64,000 nt of DNA from Flavobacteriaceae bacterium (GTDB lineage: Bacteria; Bacteroidota; Bacteroidia; Flavobacteriales; Flavobacteriaceae): the NCBI GenBank assembly GCA_029248405.1, contig JAQWJJ010000002.1, positions 1 through 64,000 of the forward strand, written 5' to 3'. The position numbers and the translations under genes were made by a program. The notes beneath the pieces were generated by a model, which ran no database searches, was not told the DNA's origin, and saw only the letters and a list, made by a program, of their open reading frames with translations. Position 1 is the first letter of the stretch. Every line of letters begins with the position of its first letter. Below are positions 25,417 to 33,832 of this stretch, one piece after another.

Positions 25417-26364
25417 TTACAAGAATTTATCCTTGGAATCAAACGAAAACCCATTAAGCAGATTTTTGACAGACATTCTTTTCTTATTCGGCAGTTGTAA
25501 TTCTAAAATATTGAGCTGCCCATTTGCTGTAGTGACATATAGCTCAGATTTTGTCGATGTGATAGTGCCTTGAATTCCTTTTGGAGGAAGATCAACAGGT
25601 GATGCGGCATAGATTTTACATTTGATTGGTGCCCCTTGATGCATTAATTGGGTCCATGCCCCTGGATAAGGATTCAAACCCCTAATGAAGGCGTCGATTT
25701 GCTCTGTTGTCTGGTGCCACTCGATTTTTGTGTTGGCCACAGAAAGCTTAGGGGCCTCTTCAAACACTCCCGAAACTTCTTGTGCTATGGCTTGGGTATG
25801 TCCTAATGCTATTGCATCGAGGGTTTCTTGAGTCAGTAGACTGCCCAAATCTTTTAGTTTGTCATGCAATGAGCCAACGGTCTCCCTAGCGTCAATTGAT
25901 GTAGACTTGCGGTCAATTATTGCACCTGTGTCAATTTTTTCATCTATAAAAAATGTCGTGACTCCAGTCTGCTTTTCTCCATTGATGATGACCCAATTGA
26001 TGGGTGCTGCGCCGCGGTAATTGGGCAGCAGAGAGGCGTGTAAATTAAAGGTGCCTTGTTCTGGGATTTGCCAAACTACTTTTGGCAGCATTCTGAAGGC
26101 CACCACAACAAATACATCTGCAGATAAGGCGGTCAGTGCATCGATGAATTCGGGGTCCTTAAGTTGAGTGGGTTGCCATATGGGCAGGTTATTGGCCAGG
26201 GCAAAAGTCTTCACTGCCGAAGAGTTCAGCTGACGCCCTCGCCCGGCAGGTTTATCTGGGGCCGTAACCACACCACAAACTTGGTGCGGTCCTTCTAAAA
26301 TCTTTTCCAAAACACCAACCGCAAATTCTGGTGTTCCCATAAAAACAATGCGCAACGATTTCAT
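25417..26364 (-). CDS. fmt: Methionyl-tRNA formyltransferase
   Basis: 315 residues. Formylates initiator Met-tRNA with 10-formyl-THF. The N-terminal catalytic domain shows MGTPEFAVGVL, NLHASLLPNYRGAAPINW (catalytic Asn and His) and ITFF-like TGVTTFFIDEKIDTG; the C-terminal domain (about 205-315) binds tRNA. The ATG at 26364 overlaps the upstream helicase stop as ATGA; an in-frame TTG three codons earlier is disfavoured. End of a three-gene operon. Confidence 0.96.
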   Translation of the reverse strand: MKSLRIVFMGTPEFAVGVLEKILEGPHQVCGVVTAPDKPAGRGRQLNSSAVKTFALANNLPIWQPTQLKDPEFIDALTALSADVFVVVAFRMLPKVVWQIPEQGTFNLHASLLPNYRGAAPINWVIINGEKQTGVTTFFIDEKIDTGAIIDRKSTSIDARETVGSLHDKLKDLGSLLTQETLDAIALGHTQAIAQEVSGVFEEAPKLSVANTKIEWHQTTEQIDAFIRGLNPYPGAWTQLMHQGAPIKCKIYAASPVDLPPKGIQGTITSTKSELYVTTANGQLNILELQLPNKKRMSVKNLLNGFSFDSKDKFL

Positions 26365-28262
26365 ATGGTCCAATAGTATTGATTGATGGCGTTGATCCGA
26401 ACTTTATCTTTGTCGACAAGCCAGGACAGAACGGTGTCGATATCCTTTGCTGCAAAGTTAAGGCTTTCTTTCAGCTCTTTGGCTTCCATTGTATTTTCCA
26501 TAAGTAACTTTTGGATCTGTTGCTCTATCTGATGGGCCGCTGTGAGTCGTCGGTTGCTTTTGTGACGCAAACAATTGCTGCAGTGTCCGCATGGTTTGGC
26601 GAGCTCCTGACCGAAATGTTGGGCCAGCACCTCACTCAGGCATCGGTCCGTATTCTGGATAAATTGGAGGACCTCTTGACTTTGTTTGAGCCGCCGCGCA
26701 TTAGCGCGCGCTATGACCTTGCCATGCGGGTTAATGGTGCGGTCATCTTCTCGTGGGACCAAAAAAGTAATGGAGGTGTCGGTCGTTTGGTGCAAAAAAT
26801 CGACAAGACCGCGCTGATGCATTTGGGTCAGAACCAGCAAAACTTTATCGTAGGTAAGGTTTGTTTTTTTTGCGACCAATGTCAAGTCAATTGGATGCTT
26901 GGTTTGAAACAATCCGCCATAAACTCTGAGCAAACAGCCACCAACTTCCGACATTTCTTTGGAGGATGCCAGTGCGTCACTAATGGCCCGCGATGACCCC
27001 AAAAATTGCAGGCTTGATTGTTGGCCGGCGCGGAGGTCCATTTGTAGCACACCCAAACGGTCCAATAAATGAAAACAGGCCATGGCTTTTGGATATGTAT
27101 ACCGATAGTGATGACAAAAGTCTGATAAATTCAAAACGTGCTTTGTTTGTTGTCCTTCACCGTAAGGTATTTGACAGTAGCTGCTCAGGCGCCGATAAAA
27201 ATCTGTGACAAATGAAAGGTCAAGCTTCTGCTGGTTGACCTTATGCCTGAAGGCCTGTACGTCTTGTTCTTGATAGATCAGCCAAGCTTGTGCTTTTTGA
27301 CCATCTCTCCCAGCGCGTCCGATTTCTTGTAAATAACTTTCCAGGCTTTCTGGGAGATGCAAATGAATCACAAAACGGACTCCTGGGTGGTCTATTCCCA
27401 TGCCAAATGCACTAGTTGCAACCATGACCTGTGTTGGCGAATTAAGCCAATTGCTGAGTCTTTTGGCTTTTTCCCCTTCTGCTATGCCGGCATGATAAAA
27501 TTGTGCCTCACATCCATTATGCTGCAATTGTTTGGCCAGCGTTTCGCTTTTTTTCCTGCTCTGAACATAAATGATGCCCGTCTTTTTCTGTGCTTTGACT
27601 AGTCCAAGAACACGGTCAAACCGATCTTCACGTTTTTCAAGATATAGGGCGATATTGTCTTTGATCAGAGGGCTTACGAAAATATCGGGCTCATCCATTT
27701 GTAAGGCGCTAATGGTATCTTGAAGGACCTCTTGAGTTGCCGTAGCGGTCAGGGCTAAAATTGGGGCACTTTCAGAAAGGGATTTGAGTACTGAGAGTTG
27801 TTGGTAGGCAGGCCTAAAGTCATGACCCCATTTGGAGATGCAATGGGCTTCGTCAATGGCAAATAAATTGATCTTTAAACTTTTGAGTTCATTTTGCACA
27901 AGCTCATTTTTGAGTCGTTCCGGAGAGAGGTATAAAAATTGAAACCCGCCATAGCGAAAATGCCCCATAAGCCGTGAGAGGTCTGCCTGGTTGTGTTGTC
28001 CAGTAATCGCGACAGCCTTAATATTTCTTTTTTTGAGCTGCGCGACTTGATCTTCCATCAAGGCCACTAAAGGGGAAACAACCACGGTTATGCCGTCTTG
28101 CATCAGTCCTGGGATTTGAAAGCAAAGGGACTTGCCTCCACCTGTGGGCAAAAGTGCGACCACATCTTTGCCTTGCAGAACTGAGGCAATGATGGCTTCT
28201 TGCTGAGGTCTGAAGTCGGCATGACCCCAATACTGTTTTAATAAATCTCGTGCCTGATTCAC
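26361..28262 (-). CDS. RecQ-family ATP-dependent DNA helicase, variant domain order
   Basis: 633 residues. Superfamily 2 core with Walker A PTGGGKS (39-45), DEAH (137-140), LTATAT (about 171-176) and QEIGRAGRDGQ (about 312-322). The zinc-binding cysteines (about 541, 558, 561, 564; the last three as CGHCSNC) sit about 200 residues after the core instead of directly behind it, and only about 70 residues follow, with no HRDC domain. This resembles a Bacteroidota RecQ paralogue more than E. coli RecQ. Presumed 3' to 5' unwinding in recombination or repair. GTG start at 28262 overlaps the upstream stop as GTGA. Confidence 0.9.
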   Translation of the reverse strand: MNQARDLLKQYWGHADFRPQQEAIIASVLQGKDVVALLPTGGGKSLCFQIPGLMQDGITVVVSPLVALMEDQVAQLKKRNIKAVAITGQHNQADLSRLMGHFRYGGFQFLYLSPERLKNELVQNELKSLKINLFAIDEAHCISKWGHDFRPAYQQLSVLKSLSESAPILALTATATQEVLQDTISALQMDEPDIFVSPLIKDNIALYLEKREDRFDRVLGLVKAQKKTGIIYVQSRKKSETLAKQLQHNGCEAQFYHAGIAEGEKAKRLSNWLNSPTQVMVATSAFGMGIDHPGVRFVIHLHLPESLESYLQEIGRAGRDGQKAQAWLIYQEQDVQAFRHKVNQQKLDLSFVTDFYRRLSSYCQIPYGEGQQTKHVLNLSDFCHHYRYTYPKAMACFHLLDRLGVLQMDLRAGQQSSLQFLGSSRAISDALASSKEMSEVGGCLLRVYGGLFQTKHPIDLTLVAKKTNLTYDKVLLVLTQMHQRGLVDFLHQTTDTSITFLVPREDDRTINPHGKVIARANARRLKQSQEVLQFIQNTDRCLSEVLAQHFGQELAKPCGHCSNCLRHKSNRRLTAAHQIEQQIQKLLMENTMEAKELKESLNFAAKDIDTVLSWLVDKDKVRINAINQYYWTI

Positions 28263-28804
28263 TGCAATTGAGTTAGCGTATTTAGAAGAAAATCGGCTCT
28301 ATCTTTAAGTGGCCCAACAGGAACCGAAATGACCTGATATCCCAAGTCTTGGTAGCAATCTTGTATGTGTTTGTGAAGCCTTGTGGCTGTTTCAAAAGGC
28401 TCGTAGCGCTCATTATCCTGAACATAGATTTCGGGCCAAGGGGGTAAAATGAATACGGCATCATATTGATGAGCCTCAAGCGCCATGAGAAAGTGGTCAG
28501 GACTGGTCAATTCTAGAAAACTCATGTAAGCCACAACATCTGGTAGTCCTCTGTCATAAAATTGATAGTCATGCGCCACCGCAGGCATATGTTTGAATTG
28601 CGCGGTACGACCCTCGACTAAAAGATCACTAAACTTTAAGGGGTCTGTCAAAAACAGTTGGTCAATGCCCTCCTGCTGTGCTTTGATGATCAGCTCTCGC
28701 GAAATCTCTGGCATACAATAGTGCCCTAATTCAGTCAGATACTCAATTAATGCGGTTTTTCCAGACCCGGGACCCCCGGTGATGACAATTTTCTTGACCC
28801 CCAC
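28259..28804 (-). CDS. P-loop NTPase/kinase of the AAA_28 (NadR-like) type
   Basis: 181 residues. Walker A GGPGSGKT at 10-17, then a long helix with PEISRELI, and FYDRGLPDVVAYMSF resembling the catalytic Asp-Arg segment of NadR-type and nucleoside-kinase-like ATPases. The family is widespread in Bacteroidota and its substrate is unknown. No ATG is available; a GTG start at 28804 is inferred. It is coupled to the helicase gene by a 4-nt overlap and heads the operon with fmt. Confidence 0.82.
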   Translation of the reverse strand: MGVKKIVITGGPGSGKTALIEYLTELGHYCMPEISRELIIKAQQEGIDQLFLTDPLKFSDLLVEGRTAQFKHMPAVAHDYQFYDRGLPDVVAYMSFLELTSPDHFLMALEAHQYDAVFILPPWPEIYVQDNERYEPFETATRLHKHIQDCYQDLGYQVISVPVGPLKDRADFLLNTLTQLQ

Positions 28805-28847
28805 GGTTTAAATTTTCGTAAAGTTAGTTATTCTTCTAGCCTTGCCC

Positions 28848-28855
28848 TATCTTTG
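28848..28855 (+). promoter_or_regulatory. Candidate -7 element of the DUF493 gene
   Basis: TATCTTTG matches TAnnTTTG exactly. The start would be near 28859, about 15 nt before the ATG at 28874, supporting that start over the TTG at 28853, which lies within the box. No clear TTG is found at the -33 distance. Confidence 0.45.
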
Positions 28856-28873
28856 TTGAAAATTCGTCGCCAA

Positions 28874-29167
28874 ATGCCACCGCAGTTCGACAAAACACAA
28901 GATTTTTACAACCGACTTACTGATCAACTCAAAAAGGACACAAAATGGCCGGCGCCTTATTTGTATAAGTTCATCGTGCCCTCTGATGACCATAAGGTAG
29001 AAGCCATCAAAACCATCTTTGCGCCCCTATCGGCTAAAATCACAGTAAAGGTATCCTCCAAAGGAAATTATTCTAGTGTTTCTGTTGCTGTAGTCATGGA
29101 TTCGCCGGATTCTGTCGTGCAAAAATATCGTGAAGTTTCCAAGGTTGAAGGTGTCATTTCTCTTTAA
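28874..29167 (+). CDS. DUF493 (YbeD-like) protein
   Basis: 97 residues, an ACT-like alpha/beta fold. The WPAPYLYKFIVPSDDHKV segment and the KVSSKGNYSSVSVAVVMDSPD strand pair identify DUF493. E. coli YbeD has been linked to regulation of lipoic acid metabolism, but the family function is not settled. The ATG at 28874 is preferred. DUF4290 follows after 53 nt. Confidence 0.88.
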   Translation: MPPQFDKTQDFYNRLTDQLKKDTKWPAPYLYKFIVPSDDHKVEAIKTIFAPLSAKITVKVSSKGNYSSVSVAVVMDSPDSVVQKYREVSKVEGVISL

Positions 29168-29220
29168 AATCATTATTTTGCGCACATCTTCCAATACCTA
29201 AAATACCAACACCAATACTT

Positions 29221-29856
29221 ATGGTTCAATTAATAGATGATTTAGAATACAATACTGAGCGCCCTTACTTGATGATCCCGGAATACGGGCGGCATATCCA
29301 AAAAATGGTCGATCAAGCCATCGCGATGGAGGATCGCGAAGAACGCAACAAATGCGCCAAGAGCATCATATCTGTAATGGGTAACCTCAATCCACATCTG
29401 CGCGATGTGCCAGATTTTCAACATAAATTATGGGATCAGCTCTTCATGATTTCAGATTTCAAATTAGATGTTGATGCACCATACCCCAAGCCTTCTCCAG
29501 AAGAATTGGCGGAGCGGCCTGCGCCTCTGGCGTATCCTCAAAATTTCCCTAAATATCGCTTCTATGGCAATAACATCAAGCGCATGATTGATGTCGCCAT
29601 AAGCTGGGAGGACGGTGAGAAAAAAGAAGGCCTAGTGTTGACCATTGCAAACCACATGAAAAAGTGTTTTTTAAATTGGAACAAAGACACTGTAGAGGAT
29701 GATGTAATTTTTCAGCATTTATTTGAGTTGTCCGAAGGGCAATTGAACCTCAAAGGAAGTGCGGAGGACTTGAGTCTTTCTGCAGACCTTCTCAAATACA
29801 ACAAGCGATTTGAAAAAAAGGTGACCAAGCCCGTACGCGGACGAAAACGATACTAA
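29221..29856 (+). CDS. DUF4290 conserved protein
   Basis: 211 residues, helical, cytoplasmic. The N-terminal LEYNTERPYLMIPEYGRHIQKM and internal PKYRFYGNNIKRMI and NHMKKCFLNWNKD segments match DUF4290, a Bacteroidota-only family that regularly sits just upstream of murA, as here (15 nt). The C-terminus is basic (KKVTKPVRGRKRY), hinting at nucleic-acid or membrane contact. Function unknown. Confidence 0.93.
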   Translation: MVQLIDDLEYNTERPYLMIPEYGRHIQKMVDQAIAMEDREERNKCAKSIISVMGNLNPHLRDVPDFQHKLWDQLFMISDFKLDVDAPYPKPSPEELAERPAPLAYPQNFPKYRFYGNNIKRMIDVAISWEDGEKKEGLVLTIANHMKKCFLNWNKDTVEDDVIFQHLFELSEGQLNLKGSAEDLSLSADLLKYNKRFEKKVTKPVRGRKRY

Positions 29857-29871
29857 CATAACATTACTACT

Positions 29872-31182
29872 ATGGGGACCTTCCAGATTGAAGGCGGCCA
29901 TCAATTGTCTGGGTCTATTCGGCCGCAGGGGGCCAAAAACGAAGCCTTACAAATTTTATGTGCGGTGCTGCTTACCGCCGAACCAGTGGTCATTGAGAAT
30001 ATACCAGACATTATTGATGTCAATAAACTCATCACAATCCTGGAACATTTAGGAGTAAAGGTCAAGAAGTTAGCGCCTGGAAGTTATCAATTTCAATCAG
30101 ACGAATTGGATCTTGATTATCTGGAGTCCGAATTGTTCAAAAAAGAGGGCAGTGGTTTGCGCGGATCGATCATGATCGTCGGGCCACTTTTGGCTCGTTT
30201 TGGCAAGGGTTATATTCCAAGGCCCGGTGGTGACAAAATTGGCCGAAGAAGACTCGACACACATTTCGAAGGATTCATCAAGCTTGGAGCGACGTTTCGT
30301 TATAATAAGGAAGAACGTTTTTATGGTGTAGAGGCGCCAAAAGGACTGACAGGGACCTATATGCTTTTAGACCAAGCCTCCGTTACCGGTACGGCTAATA
30401 TTCTCATGGCTGCTGTTTTGGCCGAAGGGACCACAACAATATACAATGCGGCTTGCGAGCCTTATCTGCAACAGCTTTGTCGCATGCTCATTTCAATGGG
30501 CGCAAACATTCAAGGTGTTGGTTCTAATTTATTGATCATTGAAGGGGTGGAGTCACTTGGGGGTTGCTCCCATCGAGTGCTGCCGGACATGATCGAGATT
30601 GGCAGCTGGATTGGTTTGGCGGCCATGACCAAAAGCAGCATCACGATTAAGGAGGTCAGTTGGGATAATTTAGGTTTGATACCCGAAACTTTCAAAAAGA
30701 TCGGCATCAAGCTCGAAAAGAGAGGAGACGATATTTTTATACCGACCCAGGAGTCTTACGAAATTCAATCCGATATGGATGGTTCAATTTTGACCATTTC
30801 AGATGCGCCCTGGCCCGGTTTTACGCCAGATTTATTGAGTATTGTCCTGGTGACCTGCACACAGGCGAAGGGTAGTGTTTTGATCCATCAAAAAATGTTT
30901 GAAAGCCGATTGTTTTTTGTTGATAAACTCATTGATATGGGGGCAAAAATCATATTGTGTGATCCCCACCGAGCTACTGTGATCGGACACGATTTTAATT
31001 CTCAACTCAAAGCGACCAATATGGTCTCTCCCGATATTCGTGCCGGGGTATCTTTGCTGATTGCAGCGCTGTCTGCCAATGGAACAAGCACCATTCAAAA
31101 TATAGAGCAGATTGATCGGGGATATGAAAATATAGATGAGCGTTTGAGAGCTATTGGTGCCAAAATCACGCGTTTGCCTTAA
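29872..31182 (+). CDS. murA: UDP-N-acetylglucosamine 1-carboxyvinyltransferase
   Basis: 436 residues. Transfers enolpyruvate from PEP to UDP-GlcNAc, the first committed step of peptidoglycan synthesis. Lys22-Asn23 in GAKNEAL and the repeated inside-out alpha/beta domains are clear. At the active-site loop the sequence is RPGGDKIGRRRLDTH: Asp121 replaces the Cys (Cys115 in E. coli) that fosfomycin alkylates. Enzymes with Asp here are active and fosfomycin-insensitive in other bacteria. Probably cotranscribed with DUF4290. Confidence 0.96.
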   Translation: MGTFQIEGGHQLSGSIRPQGAKNEALQILCAVLLTAEPVVIENIPDIIDVNKLITILEHLGVKVKKLAPGSYQFQSDELDLDYLESELFKKEGSGLRGSIMIVGPLLARFGKGYIPRPGGDKIGRRRLDTHFEGFIKLGATFRYNKEERFYGVEAPKGLTGTYMLLDQASVTGTANILMAAVLAEGTTTIYNAACEPYLQQLCRMLISMGANIQGVGSNLLIIEGVESLGGCSHRVLPDMIEIGSWIGLAAMTKSSITIKEVSWDNLGLIPETFKKIGIKLEKRGDDIFIPTQESYEIQSDMDGSILTISDAPWPGFTPDLLSIVLVTCTQAKGSVLIHQKMFESRLFFVDKLIDMGAKIILCDPHRATVIGHDFNSQLKATNMVSPDIRAGVSLLIAALSANGTSTIQNIEQIDRGYENIDERLRAIGAKITRLP

Positions 31183-31188
31183 TATTTT

Positions 31189-31767
31189 TTAAGTATTTTT
31201 TTGTTTATTGAGTTCGTCTTGCAATTTGCGGCGCAAGACTTGTTCTCGTTCCAAGCCACGCTGACGGTGCTGGTCAAATTCTAGTGTCAGTTCTTCTAGT
31301 CTCTGGACGGTGTCTTTTGTTGTTTTGGCCATGTTATGATGACGCCATAGCGCCACTAATAGAAAAGTCAATAAGCCCAAAATAAGGGACCAGCAGATCA
31401 GATTATATTGCATCTTGCTCACTTGCCAGAAAAGAAATTTGATTTGATTTTCTCGTTGCTTTGTCTGCAGCAGCTCCTTGTTTATTTGAGCGACTGAGTC
31501 GATGAGTCTTGCATTGGTCTGGGTGAGTGAGTCGATGCGCTGAAAATGGTCCGAACGCGATTTATTTCGGCGATCTAGTGTGGTTTTTGTAGTCGCTCTG
31601 AAAGCATTTATGGCCTGTATGGGCACTACTCTATGACCTTTATAGCGGTTGGCATTCTCCACCATGAGGTCGAACTCAGACAAAATCGAGGGCTCTGAAT
31701 CTTGAGCTGATGCCATTGGGATCAATAAGAGCAGCATGGCCAAAGCCATATAATGAGATATATTCAT
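31189..31767 (-). CDS. Coiled-coil membrane protein, homologues often mislabelled tRNA methyltransferase
   Basis: 192 residues. A signal peptide (MNISHYMALAMLLLLIPMASAQ), an exported segment, a coiled coil with SDHFQRIDSLTQTN (about 85-120), one transmembrane helix (about 124-148) and a second charged coiled coil that ends REQVLRRKLQDELNKQ. From memory, flavobacterial homologues are deposited as tRNA (guanine-N1)-methyltransferase, yet nothing here resembles TrmD: no knot motif, no SAM loop. The topology suggests an envelope scaffold. It converges with murA, 6 nt apart. The ATG at 31767 is preferred over 31797. Confidence 0.75.
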   Translation of the reverse strand: MNISHYMALAMLLLLIPMASAQDSEPSILSEFDLMVENANRYKGHRVVPIQAINAFRATTKTTLDRRNKSRSDHFQRIDSLTQTNARLIDSVAQINKELLQTKQRENQIKFLFWQVSKMQYNLICWSLILGLLTFLLVALWRHHNMAKTTKDTVQRLEELTLEFDQHRQRGLEREQVLRRKLQDELNKQKNT

Positions 31768-31815
31768 GTGTCGCAATTGAGACACAAAAGTAATCAAACT
31801 ATTTTTTAGCCCTAA

Positions 31816-33129
31816 TTAAAGGCGATCTAGCGCTTTTTTATAGGTCAAAAGACAACGCTCTCGAGCTATTTTGTGGTCCACTATAGGTGCCGGGTAAACA
31901 ACAGAATGTCGTTCTGGAACCCAGCGGTCTAGATACTGATGTTGTGCATCAAATTTATCTATTTGTGTTGTTGGGTTAAAAATTCTAAAATAAGGGGCGG
32001 CATCGACACCACTGCCTGCTGCCCATTGCCAATTGCCTACATTAGAGGATAATTCGAAGTCCAGTAGGGTTTTGGCAAAATAACTTTCGCCCCAACGCCA
32101 ATCGATCAATAAGTGTTTGCACAAAAAACTGGCCACGACCATGCGCACGCGATTGTGCATATATCCGGTTTGGTTGAGTTCACGCATGCCGGCGTCGACC
32201 AGTGGATAGCCCGTTTTTCCCTGACACCACAGGTCAAATTCGTTTTGATCATTACGCCACTCAATTCGGTCATAGGCAGGTTTGAATGATTGGGTCGTTG
32301 TGTGCGGAAAATGCCAAAGTATTTGCATGAAAAATTCTCTCCAAATCAGTTCTTTCAAGAAAGTAATGTCCTGATGTTTTTTTGCGGACCGCACAGCGTG
32401 ACGGATACTAATGGTGCCAAATCTAAGATGAGGAGAGAGCTTAGAAGTCCCTTTGCTCTGGGCAGGAAAATTTCTTTTGGCACTGTAATTCTGAATCATC
32501 TCATGGGTCAAATCACAGGGCAATACTTTGTGGTCGCCTGTGACAAAGCCCATAGCATCTAAAGATAACAATGGTTCTGGCACGGTGGCGCAAAGATTGT
32601 CTTGATAAGGCTTGTGATCATATTCTGTAAGTCCCTCAAGACTATCGACAAGGGCCATCCATTTTTTACTGTATGGGGTATAAACGACATAGGGTGAGCC
32701 ATCGCCCTTGACAATTTGGTTGGTTTCACAAATGACTTGGTCCTTGAATTGATGGAATCCTATTTGTTGTTCTTGACAAAACACTTGAATTTGGGCATCA
32801 CGATCTTGGGCATAAGGTTCATAGTCTCTATTGGATATGATGTGCTGTAGATCATATTCATCCTGCAGATTTTTTAACACGGCAAGAGGTTGGCCGTGTC
32901 GGACCAACAGGTCACTGCCTAGCGCAATCAACTCTGTTTTGAGTTGTGCGACGGTTTGGTGCAAGAATGTAACCCGGCTATCGTTTTCAGGACATTCGGT
33001 CAAAATATCTTTATCGAAGATGAAAAGAGGCAAGACGTTATGTTGGCCCTGTAATGCTTTCGAAAACCCACAGTTATCGTTGAGTCGAAGGTCGCGACGG
33101 AACCAAAACACGCTCACCTTACGTTTCAT
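31816..33129 (-). CDS. Cryptochrome/photolyase family protein, class I CPD photolyase type
   Basis: 437 residues. The N-terminal photolyase alpha/beta domain starts VSVFWFRRDLRLNDN. The FAD-binding half shows LIWREFFMQILWHFP, GYPLVDAGMRELNQTGYMHN and SNVGNWQWAAGSGVDAAPY. These match class I cyclobutane pyrimidine dimer photolyases, which repair UV lesions using blue light. The Asn in GYMHNR and the Trp-rich electron path appear intact. The frame is open to 33204, but the ATG at 33129 follows the SDR stop by 1 nt. Last gene of an SRPBCC-SDR-photolyase operon. Confidence 0.92.
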   Translation of the reverse strand: MKRKVSVFWFRRDLRLNDNCGFSKALQGQHNVLPLFIFDKDILTECPENDSRVTFLHQTVAQLKTELIALGSDLLVRHGQPLAVLKNLQDEYDLQHIISNRDYEPYAQDRDAQIQVFCQEQQIGFHQFKDQVICETNQIVKGDGSPYVVYTPYSKKWMALVDSLEGLTEYDHKPYQDNLCATVPEPLLSLDAMGFVTGDHKVLPCDLTHEMIQNYSAKRNFPAQSKGTSKLSPHLRFGTISIRHAVRSAKKHQDITFLKELIWREFFMQILWHFPHTTTQSFKPAYDRIEWRNDQNEFDLWCQGKTGYPLVDAGMRELNQTGYMHNRVRMVVASFLCKHLLIDWRWGESYFAKTLLDFELSSNVGNWQWAAGSGVDAAPYFRIFNPTTQIDKFDAQHQYLDRWVPERHSVVYPAPIVDHKIARERCLLTYKKALDRL

Positions 33130-33130
33130 G

Positions 33131-33826
33131 TTAGGAGAGGTTGAGTTTCGATAAACCTCCGTCGACTCCGAGCACTTGCCCTGTTGTCCAACTTGAAGCG
33201 TCACTTAATAAAAAGGAAGTCATCTGTGCGATGTCTAATGCCGTACCCACTCGTTTTAATGGATGGCGTTCGCCCATTTTTTCAATTTTCTCTTCTGACG
33301 ACAATAAGCGTCCGGCTAATGGGGTATGGGTCAATGACGGAGCGACCACATTGACCCTGATTTGTGGTGCATATTCTGCTGCTAGGGCTCTGGCAAAACC
33401 TTCTACAGCGCCCTTTGCCATAGCCACCGAAGTATGGAATGGCATGCCAACTCCTACTGCTACTGTACTATAAAACACCAGGCTGGCTTGTTTTGCTGCG
33501 AGCAATTTAGGCAAGATTCCTTGAACTATTTTGACCAAGCCAAGGGCATTAATTTCTAAGTCCTTCTCAAAAGTTGCAGCCTTCAACATCTTAAACGGTC
33601 TGAGATTAATGCTTCCTGGTGCATAAACAAAGCCGTCGATATGGTCTGGCAGTGCCAAATCCTCAATGGCATCTGTCAAGACATCGAAGGTCAGATGAAC
33701 GGCACCAGTTAACGCCTCGTTTCTGGTTCTGCTGGCTAGAAAGACTTTATGACCTTGATCAAGACAAAGTTGCGCTGTCGCTGCGCTAATGCCAGATGAA
33801 CCGCCAATGATGAGTATGTTTTTCAT
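33131..33826 (-). CDS. SDR-fold protein with altered catalytic Tyr
   Basis: 231 residues, Rossmann fold of the short-chain dehydrogenase family, with GGSSGISAATA (8-18) in place of the usual third Gly, NALG (93-96), Ser120, and Lys138. Four residues before the Lys, where the catalytic Tyr belongs, there is Val134 (HTSVAMAKGAVEG). The C-terminal LKRVGTALDIAQMTSFLLSD and WTTGQVLGVDGG are standard. Classical reductase chemistry is therefore doubtful; another residue may substitute. It lies between SRPBCC and photolyase genes with gaps of 6 and 1 nt. Confidence 0.87.
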   Translation of the reverse strand: MKNILIIGGSSGISAATAQLCLDQGHKVFLASRTRNEALTGAVHLTFDVLTDAIEDLALPDHIDGFVYAPGSINLRPFKMLKAATFEKDLEINALGLVKIVQGILPKLLAAKQASLVFYSTVAVGVGMPFHTSVAMAKGAVEGFARALAAEYAPQIRVNVVAPSLTHTPLAGRLLSSEEKIEKMGERHPLKRVGTALDIAQMTSFLLSDASSWTTGQVLGVDGGLSKLNLS

Positions 33827-33832
33827 GTTATA

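Noticed and set aside
26511-26996. 161-codon open frame on the plus strand
   Set aside because: It lies antisense inside the RecQ-type gene and has no protein-like motifs; it is a shadow of the real frame.
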